Part shown: positions 54,526 to 63,921 of the stretch, piece after piece | How the letters are laid out: the number at the start of each line of letters is the position of its first letter | Position numbering within the stretch: the stretch's first letter is position 1 | NCBI GenBank assembly: GCA_900541915.1 | Contig: UQLS01000001.1 | Location: forward strand, 111,472-175,471 | From: an uncultured Phascolarctobacterium sp. | GTDB lineage: Bacteria; Bacillota; Negativicutes; Acidaminococcales; Acidaminococcaceae | Direction of reading: 5' to 3' | Length of the DNA stretch: 64,000 bases | Program-made: the position numbers and the translations under genes | The notes under the pieces: generated by a model | Told to the model about the DNA's origin: nothing | The model's database searches: none | The model's input: only the letters and a program-made list of their open reading frames with translations

Positions 54526-55248
54526 TTATAAGCGCTCGTTAAGAATATCAGCTGCTGCACACATCGCAGCAATCATTGAACTCGGTCTAGGCGGACATCC
54601 TGGTACAGCAATATCCACGGGAACAATATCTGTTGCGCTGCCGCAAACAGCATAAGTACTTCCATACGTTTCTCCGCCACTGGCACAGGCTCCACAGGCC
54701 ATAACCAGCTTAGGTTCCGGCATTGCTTCATAGGTCATACGCAAAGCCTGCTCCAAATTTCGTGTTACGACACCAGTAACCATCAGCATGTCGGCATGCC
54801 TGGGAGAAGCAACAAAGGCTATACCAAAACGATGCAAATCATAAATTGGATTACTTAAAGCTCCCATTTCAAAATCACAGGCATTACAGCTGCCAGCATC
54901 AAGGTGGCGCACATGCAAAGACCTTCCAAGTTTAGCTGTAATCATATCACTGATTTGAGCTTGTGCTTCTGTTAAAACACTGCCTAATACATCTTTGTTA
55001 CTATGCTGCAAAGCACCCTGAATGCATGCTTCTACGCAGCGACCACAGAATATACATTTCTTATAATCAATAACTGGTTTACCATCATAAACAGTGATAG
55101 CTTTAACTGGACAAACTGTACTGCAGCATCTACAACCATCACAGCTATTCATGCACTGTAGCTGACCACGCATTCTTCTATGTCCGGAGAGAGAAATATT
55201 TTCTGTGACTATTTTTTTGTTTAAAATAGCCTCAATCATTTTTAACAT
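54526..55248 (-). CDS. Hydrogenase-4-like ferredoxin/small subunit fusion (HyfH-HyfI)
   Basis: 240 residues. N-terminal 2[4Fe-4S] ferredoxin domain (about 30-80: CDGCRCCSTVCP and CIFCGRCVEAC) joined to a NuoB/HyfI-like small subunit (about 110-240) with proximal-cluster cysteines in GSCNACDFE, ACGACASGG and PGCPPRP. It passes electrons from a soluble donor to the NiFe centre. ATG at 55248 has AGGAGGA upstream, 14 bases after the large-subunit stop. Last gene of the complex. HyfH and HyfI are separate in E. coli. Confidence 0.88.
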   Translation of the reverse strand: MLKMIEAILNKKIVTENISLSGHRRMRGQLQCMNSCDGCRCCSTVCPVKAITVYDGKPVIDYKKCIFCGRCVEACIQGALQHSNKDVLGSVLTEAQAQISDMITAKLGRSLHVRHLDAGSCNACDFEMGALSNPIYDLHRFGIAFVASPRHADMLMVTGVVTRNLEQALRMTYEAMPEPKLVMACGACASGGETYGSTYAVCGSATDIVPVDIAVPGCPPRPSSMIAAMCAAADILNERL

Positions 55249-55262
55249 GGTAAATTTTCCTC

Positions 55263-56768
55263 CTAACGATCAAGACATGCATAACACAACTCAAAGCTTT
55301 TATTTATCAACGGAAAGTCAGGTATAATATCTCCTTGTACAGCTACAGTCAGTGCCGGCCAATTGGGATATGAAGCCGACCTTACAAACAGCCTGTCAAT
55401 ACGACCTTCTTCATCCAACATAAGCCAGTGCAGATTATCTCCGCGTGCCGACTCGCTGATTCCCCAGCTGCCTTCTAAAGTGCGTAAATCGCCTAAATCT
55501 ACACAAAGCTTTTCCTCCGGCTCCCTGCACAGCTTTGTTATCAACTGTTTTACAAGTTTAATGCTTTCGTATACTTCACCTACGCGCACTTTAATTCGCG
55601 CTTCTACGTCACCAGCAGTTTCAGTGATAACAGAAAAATCAAGCTCATCGTAAATACCAAATCCCATGTCTTTTCGGCTGTCACGAGTACTGCCGCTGGC
55701 GCGTGCTCCTACACCAACCATAGCCAGTTCAAAAGCCGTATTCTGCCTGATAATACCAGTGGTACGAATTCTATTGACAAAGTTATTCTGCTCCCACATG
55801 ATATGGACAATATCTTTGTATTCCTTTTCCAGCTCACGCAGTACTTCATCTATTTCTTCCAGGCATTTTTCATCAGCATCATAGTTTACTCCGCCCGGTA
55901 CAATAAGTCCGCGCAGAAAACGATTGCCAGCCAGCATTTCATTAAGCTGCATCAGATATTCTTTCAGCCTGCTACCCATACTGATGACCGGCGAAAAACC
56001 TACACCGGCACAAACGTTACCAGTATCACCAACATGGTTATAAAGACGTTCCAACTCTGCAGCTAAAGTACGGATAAGCCATGCTCTTCTTGGCACTTGC
56101 ACTTCTGAAAGCTTTTCTACAGCCTGACAAAAACTTAAGGTATTAGCTACACTGCATGCACCGCAAATGCGTTCTACTAAAGGCAATGCTTCCCATGGCG
56201 TTTTGCCTTCCACGGCCTTCTCAATGCCACGATGAGTATAAAAAAGCTTGGCATCTAATTGCAGCATGGCCTCGCCAGCCTGACTGAAACGAAAATGTCC
56301 GGGCTCAATAATACCTGCATGTATAGGACCTACAGGCACTTCATACAGACCTTCACCTGCAGAAGTAAGCATTTCATATTCTTTCTTACCTCTAACTTGA
56401 TAATCAACAGGATATTTTTTCAGCAAAGGATGAAAATCTTCTGGAAAACTTTCATGTAATACTAAGGGACGCAAATCTGGATGTTCACGCGGAACAAAAC
56501 CAAACATATCATGCAGTTCCCTTTCATACCAGGCTGCAGCAGGCAGAATAGGTGTTAAAGAAGGATAGCTTAAATCTCCATCTGCCGGAAATTCTGCCTT
56601 TAAAATATCCATATCTCTTTTTTCAACATTATAAAATAAACAATAAATGGCCAGTCCGCCGCCATGTAAGGTTTCATCCGCGCCAAACATGGCAGCAAGA
56701 GGATTTTTACCCGCAGCACTGAAAATATTGGCAGCGCCGCGCAAATTTTCCGGTTGTACCTGCAGCAC
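55263..56768 (-). CDS. hyfG: Group 4 [NiFe]-hydrogenase large subunit (HyfG/HycE-like, NuoC-NuoD fusion)
   Basis: 501 residues: a NuoC-like domain to about residue 135 (WYERELHDMFGF) and the catalytic domain. All four Ni-binding cysteines are present: ERICGACSVAN (C202, C205) and ELCYACLDR (C495, C498). The usual His after the first pair is Asn209, and the usual Asp-Pro before the second pair is Glu-Leu. The protein ends exactly at R501, so there is no C-terminal extension for a maturation protease. Start is GTG at 56768 with GGAAGG upstream. Confidence 0.88.
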   Translation of the reverse strand: MLQVQPENLRGAANIFSAAGKNPLAAMFGADETLHGGGLAIYCLFYNVEKRDMDILKAEFPADGDLSYPSLTPILPAAAWYERELHDMFGFVPREHPDLRPLVLHESFPEDFHPLLKKYPVDYQVRGKKEYEMLTSAGEGLYEVPVGPIHAGIIEPGHFRFSQAGEAMLQLDAKLFYTHRGIEKAVEGKTPWEALPLVERICGACSVANTLSFCQAVEKLSEVQVPRRAWLIRTLAAELERLYNHVGDTGNVCAGVGFSPVISMGSRLKEYLMQLNEMLAGNRFLRGLIVPGGVNYDADEKCLEEIDEVLRELEKEYKDIVHIMWEQNNFVNRIRTTGIIRQNTAFELAMVGVGARASGSTRDSRKDMGFGIYDELDFSVITETAGDVEARIKVRVGEVYESIKLVKQLITKLCREPEEKLCVDLGDLRTLEGSWGISESARGDNLHWLMLDEEGRIDRLFVRSASYPNWPALTVAVQGDIIPDFPLINKSFELCYACLDR

Positions 56769-56772
56769 GTTA

Positions 56773-58248
56773 TCACCTTCCTATTATTAAAACTGCATGA
56801 TTTAAAAGATTATTAATCCAGGGAATATTTTCAAATCCGGCACCGACAAAACAAGTAAGCAACAATAAAATTGCCAATACCGGCGTATCAAGTTTATCCA
56901 GCAAATCTCCTAAAGACGGACGTCGCGGCTGATCACACAGCATACGCATACCATGATATAAAATACCAATCAACACGCCTGCCAAAAGAATAATCAGCAA
57001 ACTTCCTGCTACCCAGTGCTCTTCTTTAAAAAGGGCTGTCAGAATATATAATTTACTGAAAAACAGACCCATCGGAGGCAGACCCAGAATGCCAAGCATG
57101 CTGATAAGCCACAAAGTAGCTGTATGCGGAACTTCTTTAATCATGCCATGAATACGCATTAGATTTCTAGTCTGATACTCCTGAATGATAGTACCAGCAA
57201 TATAGAACAACACAAATTTAATCAGCGCATGACTATACATATGCAGCATTACAGCTTTCAGAGAAAAAGCAGTAAATACACCAACGCCAGCTACCATGAT
57301 ACCGATATTTTCCATGGATGAATATGCTAAAATACGCTTCACATCGCGCTGTACAACTACAAAAGGAACTGCTACAGCTACAGTAAGCACAGCAAAGAAC
57401 AAAAGCATGCCGCTCATCATCTCAACACCGGCAGTAGGCAATAAAATTACCAAATTACGCAGCAACACATATAATGCACAGCTGCACAAAGCACCGGAAA
57501 GCATGCCGCTGGTCAGCGAAGGCGCCTCCGCATAAGCATCAGGAAGCCAAGTATGCATAGGTGCCATGCCCACCTTGGTACCATAGCCAATCAAAATAAA
57601 CAGCAGCGCCATTTTGGTCAAAGACGGATCCAATACAGCTGCATGCTCATAAAGATACAGCCAGCTAAGTGGTTTATCATTGCCCAACGCATCAATTTGC
57701 GCATAATACAAAATCAAAGTTCCCAAAAGTGCCAGACAGATGCCAACTGTACATACCATAATATATTTCCAGGTAGCTTCCAGTGCACTGCGGGTAAATT
57801 TAAAGGAGATAAGAAGTGCAGAAATCAATGTGGTGGCTTCTATGGCAACCCACATCAAGCCCAAATTCTTAACCAATAAGACAATGAACATTGTCCAGAC
57901 GAACATCTGCATTAAAGCAAAATATCTGCCTGTCTGCAGCTGTTCATTTTTCAGCACACCGCTTTTTTCCTCACGGACAAGATAAGAGCGGGCTGTCCAG
58001 GTCGCCGCTATATAAAGAGTTGTAATAATCATCAATACCCAGCAATTTAACGCATCAAGATAAAAATATTCGCTGTTAAAGGGCTGAGCCGGATTAAAAT
58101 TATATAACAGCTGGCAGACTAAAACACCCACTCCGGTAGCTGTAAGCCTGTGCAGCCAATGTAAAGACGAATTGGCAAAATGTCCGCTAAGCGCCAAAGC
58201 TGCGCATAAAGGCGGAAGACATAACAGTGCATAAATAATTTCCAGCAT
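56773..58248 (-). CDS. hyfF: Hydrogenase-4 subunit F-like antiporter-type membrane protein
   Basis: 491-residue multi-helix protein of the NuoN/NuoM/MrpD family. Conserved transport-helix residues in GYGTKVGMAPMHTWLPDAYAE and RILAYSSMENIG. It would couple electron transfer in the hydrogenase arm to ion pumping. Sits between hyfE and hyfG with 4-base gaps. Confidence 0.88.
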   Translation of the reverse strand: MLEIIYALLCLPPLCAALALSGHFANSSLHWLHRLTATGVGVLVCQLLYNFNPAQPFNSEYFYLDALNCWVLMIITTLYIAATWTARSYLVREEKSGVLKNEQLQTGRYFALMQMFVWTMFIVLLVKNLGLMWVAIEATTLISALLISFKFTRSALEATWKYIMVCTVGICLALLGTLILYYAQIDALGNDKPLSWLYLYEHAAVLDPSLTKMALLFILIGYGTKVGMAPMHTWLPDAYAEAPSLTSGMLSGALCSCALYVLLRNLVILLPTAGVEMMSGMLLFFAVLTVAVAVPFVVVQRDVKRILAYSSMENIGIMVAGVGVFTAFSLKAVMLHMYSHALIKFVLFYIAGTIIQEYQTRNLMRIHGMIKEVPHTATLWLISMLGILGLPPMGLFFSKLYILTALFKEEHWVAGSLLIILLAGVLIGILYHGMRMLCDQPRRPSLGDLLDKLDTPVLAILLLLTCFVGAGFENIPWINNLLNHAVLIIGR

Positions 58249-58252
58249 CTTC

Positions 58253-58882
58253 TCACCCTTTCAGCTTTCTCAGAACATTAGTATCTGTAGTTTTAAAGGA
58301 CAGACGCAGACGTGAAGTAAGTATTACCAGAATAACTACTGCAATCAAAACATCCAGAAAAATACCTAATTCAATAATCAGAGGCAATCCCTCGGTCATA
58401 ATAAGGCCTAGCAGATATATGCCATTTTCCATGGTAATCAAACCAATCATCTGCATAATTGCACGGCTACGCATAACTATCAGCGTCAAGCCTGTCATAA
58501 TCATAAAGATGGATGAAGCTACAATATCGCGTCCCTGTACACCAGGCAGCAGGCTGTCCAGCACTACATAGCTTAAAGCCAGGAAACAAGCCGCTGCTGC
58601 TGTAGAATAATTAACATTAATATCGCTGGCAATTTCTTTTTCATCACTAAGCTTATGCACAACCTTCAAAATTGCATATGGAATAAAAATTACCTTAACT
58701 GCAATGGTGAGCACACCCGGTAAAAATGCATGCAAACCACCGCCATGGCTCATACCCACAACAAGGCATGCTGCTGCAATCAACGCTGATTGTATGCTAA
58801 GACAAAAAATGCCACGCTTCAAATCCATAATACGTGTCTGCAGAAAGACGATAAACATAAGTGTAACTACTAAAAATTCCAC
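58253..58882 (-). CDS. hyfE: Hydrogenase-4 subunit E-like membrane protein
   Basis: 209-residue protein with about six membrane helices (LVVGMSHGGGLHAFLPG; MRSRAIMQMIGLITMENGIYLLG), a NuoK/HyfE-like subunit. Start is GTG at 58882 with GGAGGG upstream. 12 bases after hyfC. Confidence 0.87.
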   Translation of the reverse strand: MEFLVVTLMFIVFLQTRIMDLKRGIFCLSIQSALIAAACLVVGMSHGGGLHAFLPGVLTIAVKVIFIPYAILKVVHKLSDEKEIASDINVNYSTAAAACFLALSYVVLDSLLPGVQGRDIVASSIFMIMTGLTLIVMRSRAIMQMIGLITMENGIYLLGLIMTEGLPLIIELGIFLDVLIAVVILVILTSRLRLSFKTTDTNVLRKLKG

Positions 58883-58894
58883 AATTTACCCTCC

Positions 58895-59779
58895 TTACTG
58901 TGCGGCAATAGCCAGCAGGAGCATAATGCCTGCGGCAGCCAGATATACACGTACTTTGAATAAACGCATCTTGTTATTTAATGTTTCTACTACTGCAACC
59001 AATGCCGCAGAACCAATCACCTTAAATACAACAGGTATATTAAGCGGCAGATACAGCAATGAAAATAAAACTAAAAAAACAAGTAGTTTGAGCTGACTTG
59101 CCCAATGAATTAATGCCAAAAGTCGTCCGGAATATTCCAATGTCATACATTCATGAATCATAGTCAATTCCAGATGCGTATCAGGATTATCCACCGGTAT
59201 ACGGCTGTTTTCAGCCAGTAAAACCAAAAAGAAAGCAATACAGGTCAATACACCAGCTACAGTCAGATTGACCTCGCCGGGATCTAAGGACATACCGCCC
59301 AAGAAAGTACTGCCGGTATGCAGCACATTAGACAATATTGCTAGCATAATTACAGGCTCAACAAAAGCAGCAACATAAATCTCCCTGCTGCCGCCCATAC
59401 CGCCAAAAGCAGTTGCTGCATCCAGTGAAGAAAGCGTCATAAAGAAACGACCTAATGCCATAACATAGACAAAGACAAATACGTCACCAAATGATACTGC
59501 TTTGCCAAAAAAATTCGGCAGCATGCAGGCAGCTGCTATAGTAGAAGCAAAATATACGCACGGTGCTGCCAAAAAGATAGTACTCGTATACGGAGTAATA
59601 AAGGTAGGTTTACGCCACCATTTATATAAATCAAAATATTCCTGCAGAATACTGGAGCCAATCCTGTTCTGCAGCAGTGCTTTCAGCTTTTTGATAATTC
59701 CGGCAATCAGCGGAGCTACCAACAACAATACCAAAGCCTGCAACAGACTGTACCCTAGCCCTTGATAGTCTGTCATCAT
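58895..59779 (-). CDS. hyfC: Hydrogenase-4 subunit C (NuoH-like membrane anchor)
   Basis: 294-residue membrane protein docking the hydrogenase arm. Features LLQNRIGSSILQEYFDLYKW near the N terminus and the loop NSRIPVDNPDTHLELTMIHE with conserved acidic residues, both hallmarks of NuoH/HycD. Overlaps the hyfB stop by 4 bases. Confidence 0.92.
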   Translation of the reverse strand: MMTDYQGLGYSLLQALVLLLVAPLIAGIIKKLKALLQNRIGSSILQEYFDLYKWWRKPTFITPYTSTIFLAAPCVYFASTIAAACMLPNFFGKAVSFGDVFVFVYVMALGRFFMTLSSLDAATAFGGMGGSREIYVAAFVEPVIMLAILSNVLHTGSTFLGGMSLDPGEVNLTVAGVLTCIAFFLVLLAENSRIPVDNPDTHLELTMIHECMTLEYSGRLLALIHWASQLKLLVFLVLFSLLYLPLNIPVVFKVIGSAALVAVVETLNNKMRLFKVRVYLAAAGIMLLLAIAAQ

Positions 59780-61761
59780 TTATATATTGCCCCCCAAATC
59801 AGCACGGCGATCATCACAGCCATAACATAACTAACATATAATCTTACACTCCCCTGCTGCAAACGGCGCAGAAAAGCAGAAGAAACAACAAAATATTTCT
59901 GCAGCGGCAGATACAACTTCTGAGTAATCATATCAGGAATTTCCAGTTTATAAGATAATAAACGACCAAAATAAGGATGGTCCTTGCGAACATAGGAAAC
60001 CTCGCGTTTGGGCTTCAAAAGATAATCAAAAGCCCGACGTAGCGGCTTGGAAAAACCTGTAGCAGAATACTGCTGTCTTGCTGTAGGCACAGTACCGCAG
60101 TTCCAGGTTACATCACTGGCAACATAAGACTTTTTCGCCATAGTAACAGCTGCCGCAAAACATGCTCCTGTTAAAACTACTACCAATGCTAAAGTAGTAC
60201 CATAAGCCTGCAGTAATTCACCGCCGCTTTGCAGCACATCGGCAATACCCGGCATATAAACCGAAGTATCAACCGTAAGCACGCCGCTTAATACCTTTAA
60301 CAGCGGAGCCGGATAAATTCCCAATGCAAAAATCAATACAGTACTTATTCCCATAGCCAGCAGCATAAATCCATCTGATTCATGAGCCTGTTCAGCTATT
60401 TGGCTGCGTGCTCTGCCAAGGAATGCTATACCGAAAAAGCGTACAAAGCAGCCTAATGCAAGCGCACCGGTTAAGCCAAGCAAAACAAAAGCTAAAGAAC
60501 ACCATAAACGTATATCCTGTCCATAACCACTGTAGGCCAAAGTGATAAAGCTCTGCAAGGTCATCCACTCGCCTATGAATCCATTAGTCAGCGGCAGAGC
60601 TGATAAGGCCATACAGCCGGCAAAACAGAAAGCAGCTGTATACGGAAGCTTACGCAACAGACCGCCAAAAAGTTCCAGATTTTTACTTCCGGTAGCATGC
60701 ATAATACTGCCGGCACTCATAAACATGAGCACTTTAATAACTGAATGATTATAACAATGTACCAATGCTGCCATAAAGCCAAGTGTTCCCCAGCCTTCGC
60801 CAGCAGTAACTTCTAGCAGCATACCACAGCCAAAAGCAGCAAAGATAATGCCCATATTTTCAACCGAAGAATATGCCAGAATACGTTTGATATCTGTTTC
60901 CATCTGAGCATAGAGCACGCCTAAGAAAGCTGATATCAAACCTGCTGTCATGACAACAATACACCACCAGTAATTCCAGTCAGGCAGAAAAGCAAAGGCA
61001 AAACGACCAAAGCCGTATAAAGCTATTTTCAGCATCACACCGCTCATCAAAGCTGAAACATGACTGGGAGCAGCAGGATGTGCTTTAGGAAGCCATACAT
61101 GCAAAGGCACAAGGCCTGCTTTAAGAGCAAAGCCAATAAAAGCTGCTAAAAATACAATGCTGCTCATACCGTCAGACAAAGTATTATTAGCCATATCAGC
61201 AAAAGCAAAGGATTTACTGTAAGTACCTGTCAGTAAAAAAGCAATCATGATAGCTGCAGTACCGATATGAGTCATAACCAGATATTGATAAGCTGCATTC
61301 CAGGTTACACGTTTTTCTGCTTCATGATTAACCAGCAGGAATGAAGCTACAGCCATAATTTCCCAGAATAAGAGAAAACTAAAAGCATCACCCGCAAGTA
61401 CTACAAATACCATGGAGCCTAGGAAAAGATTCCATAAAGAACCTAACATCCTCAGTCTTTTTCCCAAATAACTGAGTGCATACCCAAGAGCATAGATGCT
61501 GGTAATAATTCCGGCACAACCCGTCAAAAGCAAAAAGGCAGCACTCCATTTATCACAGGACAGCGAATAGGAGCCCCACTGTACAGTCGCTATCTGCAGA
61601 ATGTCCAATAAAACAAGACCAGAGTTATATGTGACTAAAGCACTGCCTGCTATCGCAGCTACACATGCCGCATAATGAGCAGCCTTTTGCCATTTATGCG
61701 GAAAAAGCAGCGTAAATATGCCAACTCCATAGCAAGCCGCTGCCATAAAGAATAAACTCAT
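59776..61761 (-). CDS. hyfB: Hydrogenase-4 subunit B (NuoL-like antiporter subunit)
   Basis: 661-residue membrane protein of the HyfB/HycC/NuoL family. Ion-translocating features GLVPLHVWLPKAHPAAPSHVS and RILAYSSVENMGI; C-terminal extension (YVRKDHPYFGRLLSYKLE) as in HyfB. First gene of hyfB-C-E-F-G-HI. Of several tandem ATGs after AGGTG, the one at 61761 gives the best spacing. Confidence 0.9.
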   Translation of the reverse strand: MSLFFMAAACYGVGIFTLLFPHKWQKAAHYAACVAAIAGSALVTYNSGLVLLDILQIATVQWGSYSLSCDKWSAAFLLLTGCAGIITSIYALGYALSYLGKRLRMLGSLWNLFLGSMVFVVLAGDAFSFLLFWEIMAVASFLLVNHEAEKRVTWNAAYQYLVMTHIGTAAIMIAFLLTGTYSKSFAFADMANNTLSDGMSSIVFLAAFIGFALKAGLVPLHVWLPKAHPAAPSHVSALMSGVMLKIALYGFGRFAFAFLPDWNYWWCIVVMTAGLISAFLGVLYAQMETDIKRILAYSSVENMGIIFAAFGCGMLLEVTAGEGWGTLGFMAALVHCYNHSVIKVLMFMSAGSIMHATGSKNLELFGGLLRKLPYTAAFCFAGCMALSALPLTNGFIGEWMTLQSFITLAYSGYGQDIRLWCSLAFVLLGLTGALALGCFVRFFGIAFLGRARSQIAEQAHESDGFMLLAMGISTVLIFALGIYPAPLLKVLSGVLTVDTSVYMPGIADVLQSGGELLQAYGTTLALVVVLTGACFAAAVTMAKKSYVASDVTWNCGTVPTARQQYSATGFSKPLRRAFDYLLKPKREVSYVRKDHPYFGRLLSYKLEIPDMITQKLYLPLQKYFVVSSAFLRRLQQGSVRLYVSYVMAVMIAVLIWGAIYK

Positions 61762-61780
61762 CATCATCACCTATAAAATT

Positions 61781-61837
61781 ATTTGTTCACAAATATGACA
61801 TATTTTATATTATAACATTTTTAGAAATTTATGCCAA
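61781..61837 (-). promoter_or_regulatory. hyf operon promoter with two palindromic operator-like sites
   Basis: TTGGCA (61832-61837), 17-base spacer, TATAAT (61809-61814) with TG at the extended -10. Downstream, across the expected start of transcription, are two abutting palindromes: AAATATGACATATTT (61791-61805) and ATTTGTTCACAAAT (61781-61794). Confidence 0.72.
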
Positions 61838-61874
61838 TCAGGAAAAAACTTTTACCAAAATTTTACGATAAATA

Positions 61875-61901
61875 AAAAAGACAGCTTACGCTGTCTTTTT
61901 T
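61875..61901 (-). terminator. Terminator of the TctC-type binding protein gene
   Basis: AAAAAGACAGC/GCTGTCTTTTT hairpin with a 4-base loop, 20 bases past the stop codon. Confidence 0.9.
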
Positions 61902-61921
61902 ATTATAAAACTTGTTTGCTA

Positions 61922-62890
61922 TTATTGAGCAATCTGTAAATATTTCTGATACATTTCATGGTCTTCCTGCATCATCTTATCGCAATCTTCACCAATGATT
62001 ACAGTCGGATCAATACCCTGTTTCATGAAATATTCTTTGAATTCTTTGGAATCACATACCTTTTTAGCAGCCGCACGCAATACTTCCAATTTTTCTTTCG
62101 GAGTATCTTTAGGAGCAACTAACGCAGCCCAGGCACGGATAGTCATATCATGACCCAATTCCTTAAAGGTAGGTACGTCAGGATAAATCTGAGAACGAGA
62201 ATCAGCCATAATAGCTAAAATTTTCAGATTACCTGCATCAACCTGGCTTTTGAATACGGACGGGTCAGCTAAAGTTGCATCAATATGTTTGCCAGCCAAA
62301 GCAGCTGCAATATCAGCAGATCCTTTCGGATAAGGAACGTGTTTCAGCTGTACACCAAACTCATCTTCAAAAGACAGAGCAGCAATATGCCAGATAGCAC
62401 CAATACCGGAGTTACCCATCTGTACTTTACCAGGATTTTCTTTAGCATAAGCAACAAATTCATCCAAAGTGCTGTACGGAGCTTCTGCAGGAACAATTAA
62501 CGCAGCAGGAGCCGCAATCGGTGCACAGATAGAAGCGTAATCTTTGTAAGTGTTCTTGCATTTACCTTGATGCGGGAACATTGCCAGTTCTACGGTTACC
62601 ATGCCTAAAGTATGTCCGTCAGGTTTAGCATTAGCAAGCTCAACCATACCGGTTACGCCGCCGCCATCCGGTTTGTTAACAGGAACAAATTTGCTGCCAG
62701 GCAGCTCTTTTTGCAGCATTTGCACCAAACCTCTGGCAGAAACATCGGTACCGCCGCCAGGAGCTTTAGGAATGATGACAGTAATATCGCCATCAGCAGG
62801 ATACGCAGCTTTTTTGCTGTCGCCGCCGCAGCCGGTAATCATCATAGCCATCATCAGCAATGATACCAGTACAAATAAAATCTTTTTCAT
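61922..62890 (-). CDS. TctC/Bug-type solute-binding lipoprotein (TTT transporter)
   Basis: 322-residue receptor of the tripartite tricarboxylate transporter family. Lipoprotein signal MKKILFVLVSLLMMAMMITGC with lipobox Cys21; mature part has ITVIIPKAPGGGTDVSARGL, the Bug-family start, and VPYPKGSADIAAALAGKHID. The ligand is a small carboxylate in known members; not determinable here. Orphan: no TctA/TctB membrane genes are in the window. GAGGAG lies 11 bases before the ATG at 62890. It follows the broken sialidase gene by about 40 bases. Confidence 0.92.
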   Translation of the reverse strand: MKKILFVLVSLLMMAMMITGCGGDSKKAAYPADGDITVIIPKAPGGGTDVSARGLVQMLQKELPGSKFVPVNKPDGGGVTGMVELANAKPDGHTLGMVTVELAMFPHQGKCKNTYKDYASICAPIAAPAALIVPAEAPYSTLDEFVAYAKENPGKVQMGNSGIGAIWHIAALSFEDEFGVQLKHVPYPKGSADIAAALAGKHIDATLADPSVFKSQVDAGNLKILAIMADSRSQIYPDVPTFKELGHDMTIRAWAALVAPKDTPKEKLEVLRAAAKKVCDSKEFKEYFMKQGIDPTVIIGEDCDKMMQEDHEMYQKYLQIAQ

Positions 62891-62932
62891 TATACATACC
62901 ACTCCTCTATAAAAATTTTTTACAACAACCTT

Positions 62933-63921
62933 TTATAACTCTTCCTTGCTAAAACGGCAGTGTACAATATTTTTGCGCTGCCAAGTATAAGTAATGTCTA
63001 AGCCATCTTTGTCAGCAATTACTGCAGGATAGGAAAACTCCCCTGCCTCTGTTTCCAAATCAAGCATTTTTTGCCAGCTCTTACCATTATCAGCTGATTT
63101 AAAAAGACTTAAAGGTGAACGCATTCCCCAATTACTATGAATGGGATTGCATACCAAATACAAACACTGATTAAAAGGTGCTTGCACAAGGTCTATACCG
63201 CTGTTATTATTAGGCAGCTGTATTGGATAAGCTTCCTTCCAAGTATCGCCATTATCAGAAGAATCACTGCGATAAATGTAACCTTCACTGCTGCGCATCA
63301 GCATGTGCAACTGTCCGGGAGCACTTTCCCAAATAGTAGGCTGAATCACGCCACGTCCATAGAAAGACTGCAGACTGACAGCTATATTACTTTCGGCTGT
63401 TTTCTCGCCATCTTTATACAACAAACCTGTTACACCAATCGGTAAAGACTTATGCCATGTCTTTCCGCCATCATCACTATAATCAGCAAATGACGTCCAT
63501 AACCCGCGTTCAGTGGAGCCACCAGCAATAATTCTGCCGCTTGCCAATAAAACGGGCTTATTACGCACTGGGCCACGTCCGCCGCTGTTATCATCAGCAA
63601 CAAGTTCTGCAGGACTGCTCCAGCTATAACCTAAATCCGCAGATTTTCTGCAATAGGTTTTCCAATTAGAAATTTCCTGCCCCTCTTTAAAAAACAGCGT
63701 AATCTCGTCTTTATAAGAAAAAAGCACTGGATTCCAATTTGCTTCAGCCCCATCAGCAAGTTTCTGCGGCTGACTCCAGCCCTTTGCATCTTTATGGCTG
63801 CCCCAGATTGCTACATCGGCAGTACCTTCTTTCTGCCCGCCAAACCAACAGCACATTAGCCTATCTTCTGCAAGTCTTAAGATAGTAGATGCATGGCAAA
63901 AATCAGTTGGTAAATTTTTAA
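62933..63921 (-). pseudogene. Sialidase-like BNR-repeat protein, 5' end cut by an IS
   Basis: Four Asp-box repeats are seen (SADLGYSW, SDDGGKTW, SSDNGDTW, SADNGKSW) in a six-bladed-propeller type exo-sialidase fold, with GRGPVRNKPVLL typical of the BNR_2 group. An open frame runs upstream of the Met at 63856 (LPTDFCHASTILRLAEDRL) to 63921, where the insertion-sequence end begins, so the true start and any signal peptide are lost. The Met at 63856 has no good ribosome-binding site. Substrate is not certain. Confidence 0.75.

Noticed and set aside
61781..61794. ATTTGTTCACAAAT as a Rex (NADH-sensing) operator
   Set aside because: Rex sites need TTGTGA and TCACAA separated by several bases; here the half-sites are fused, so the regulator is left unnamed.
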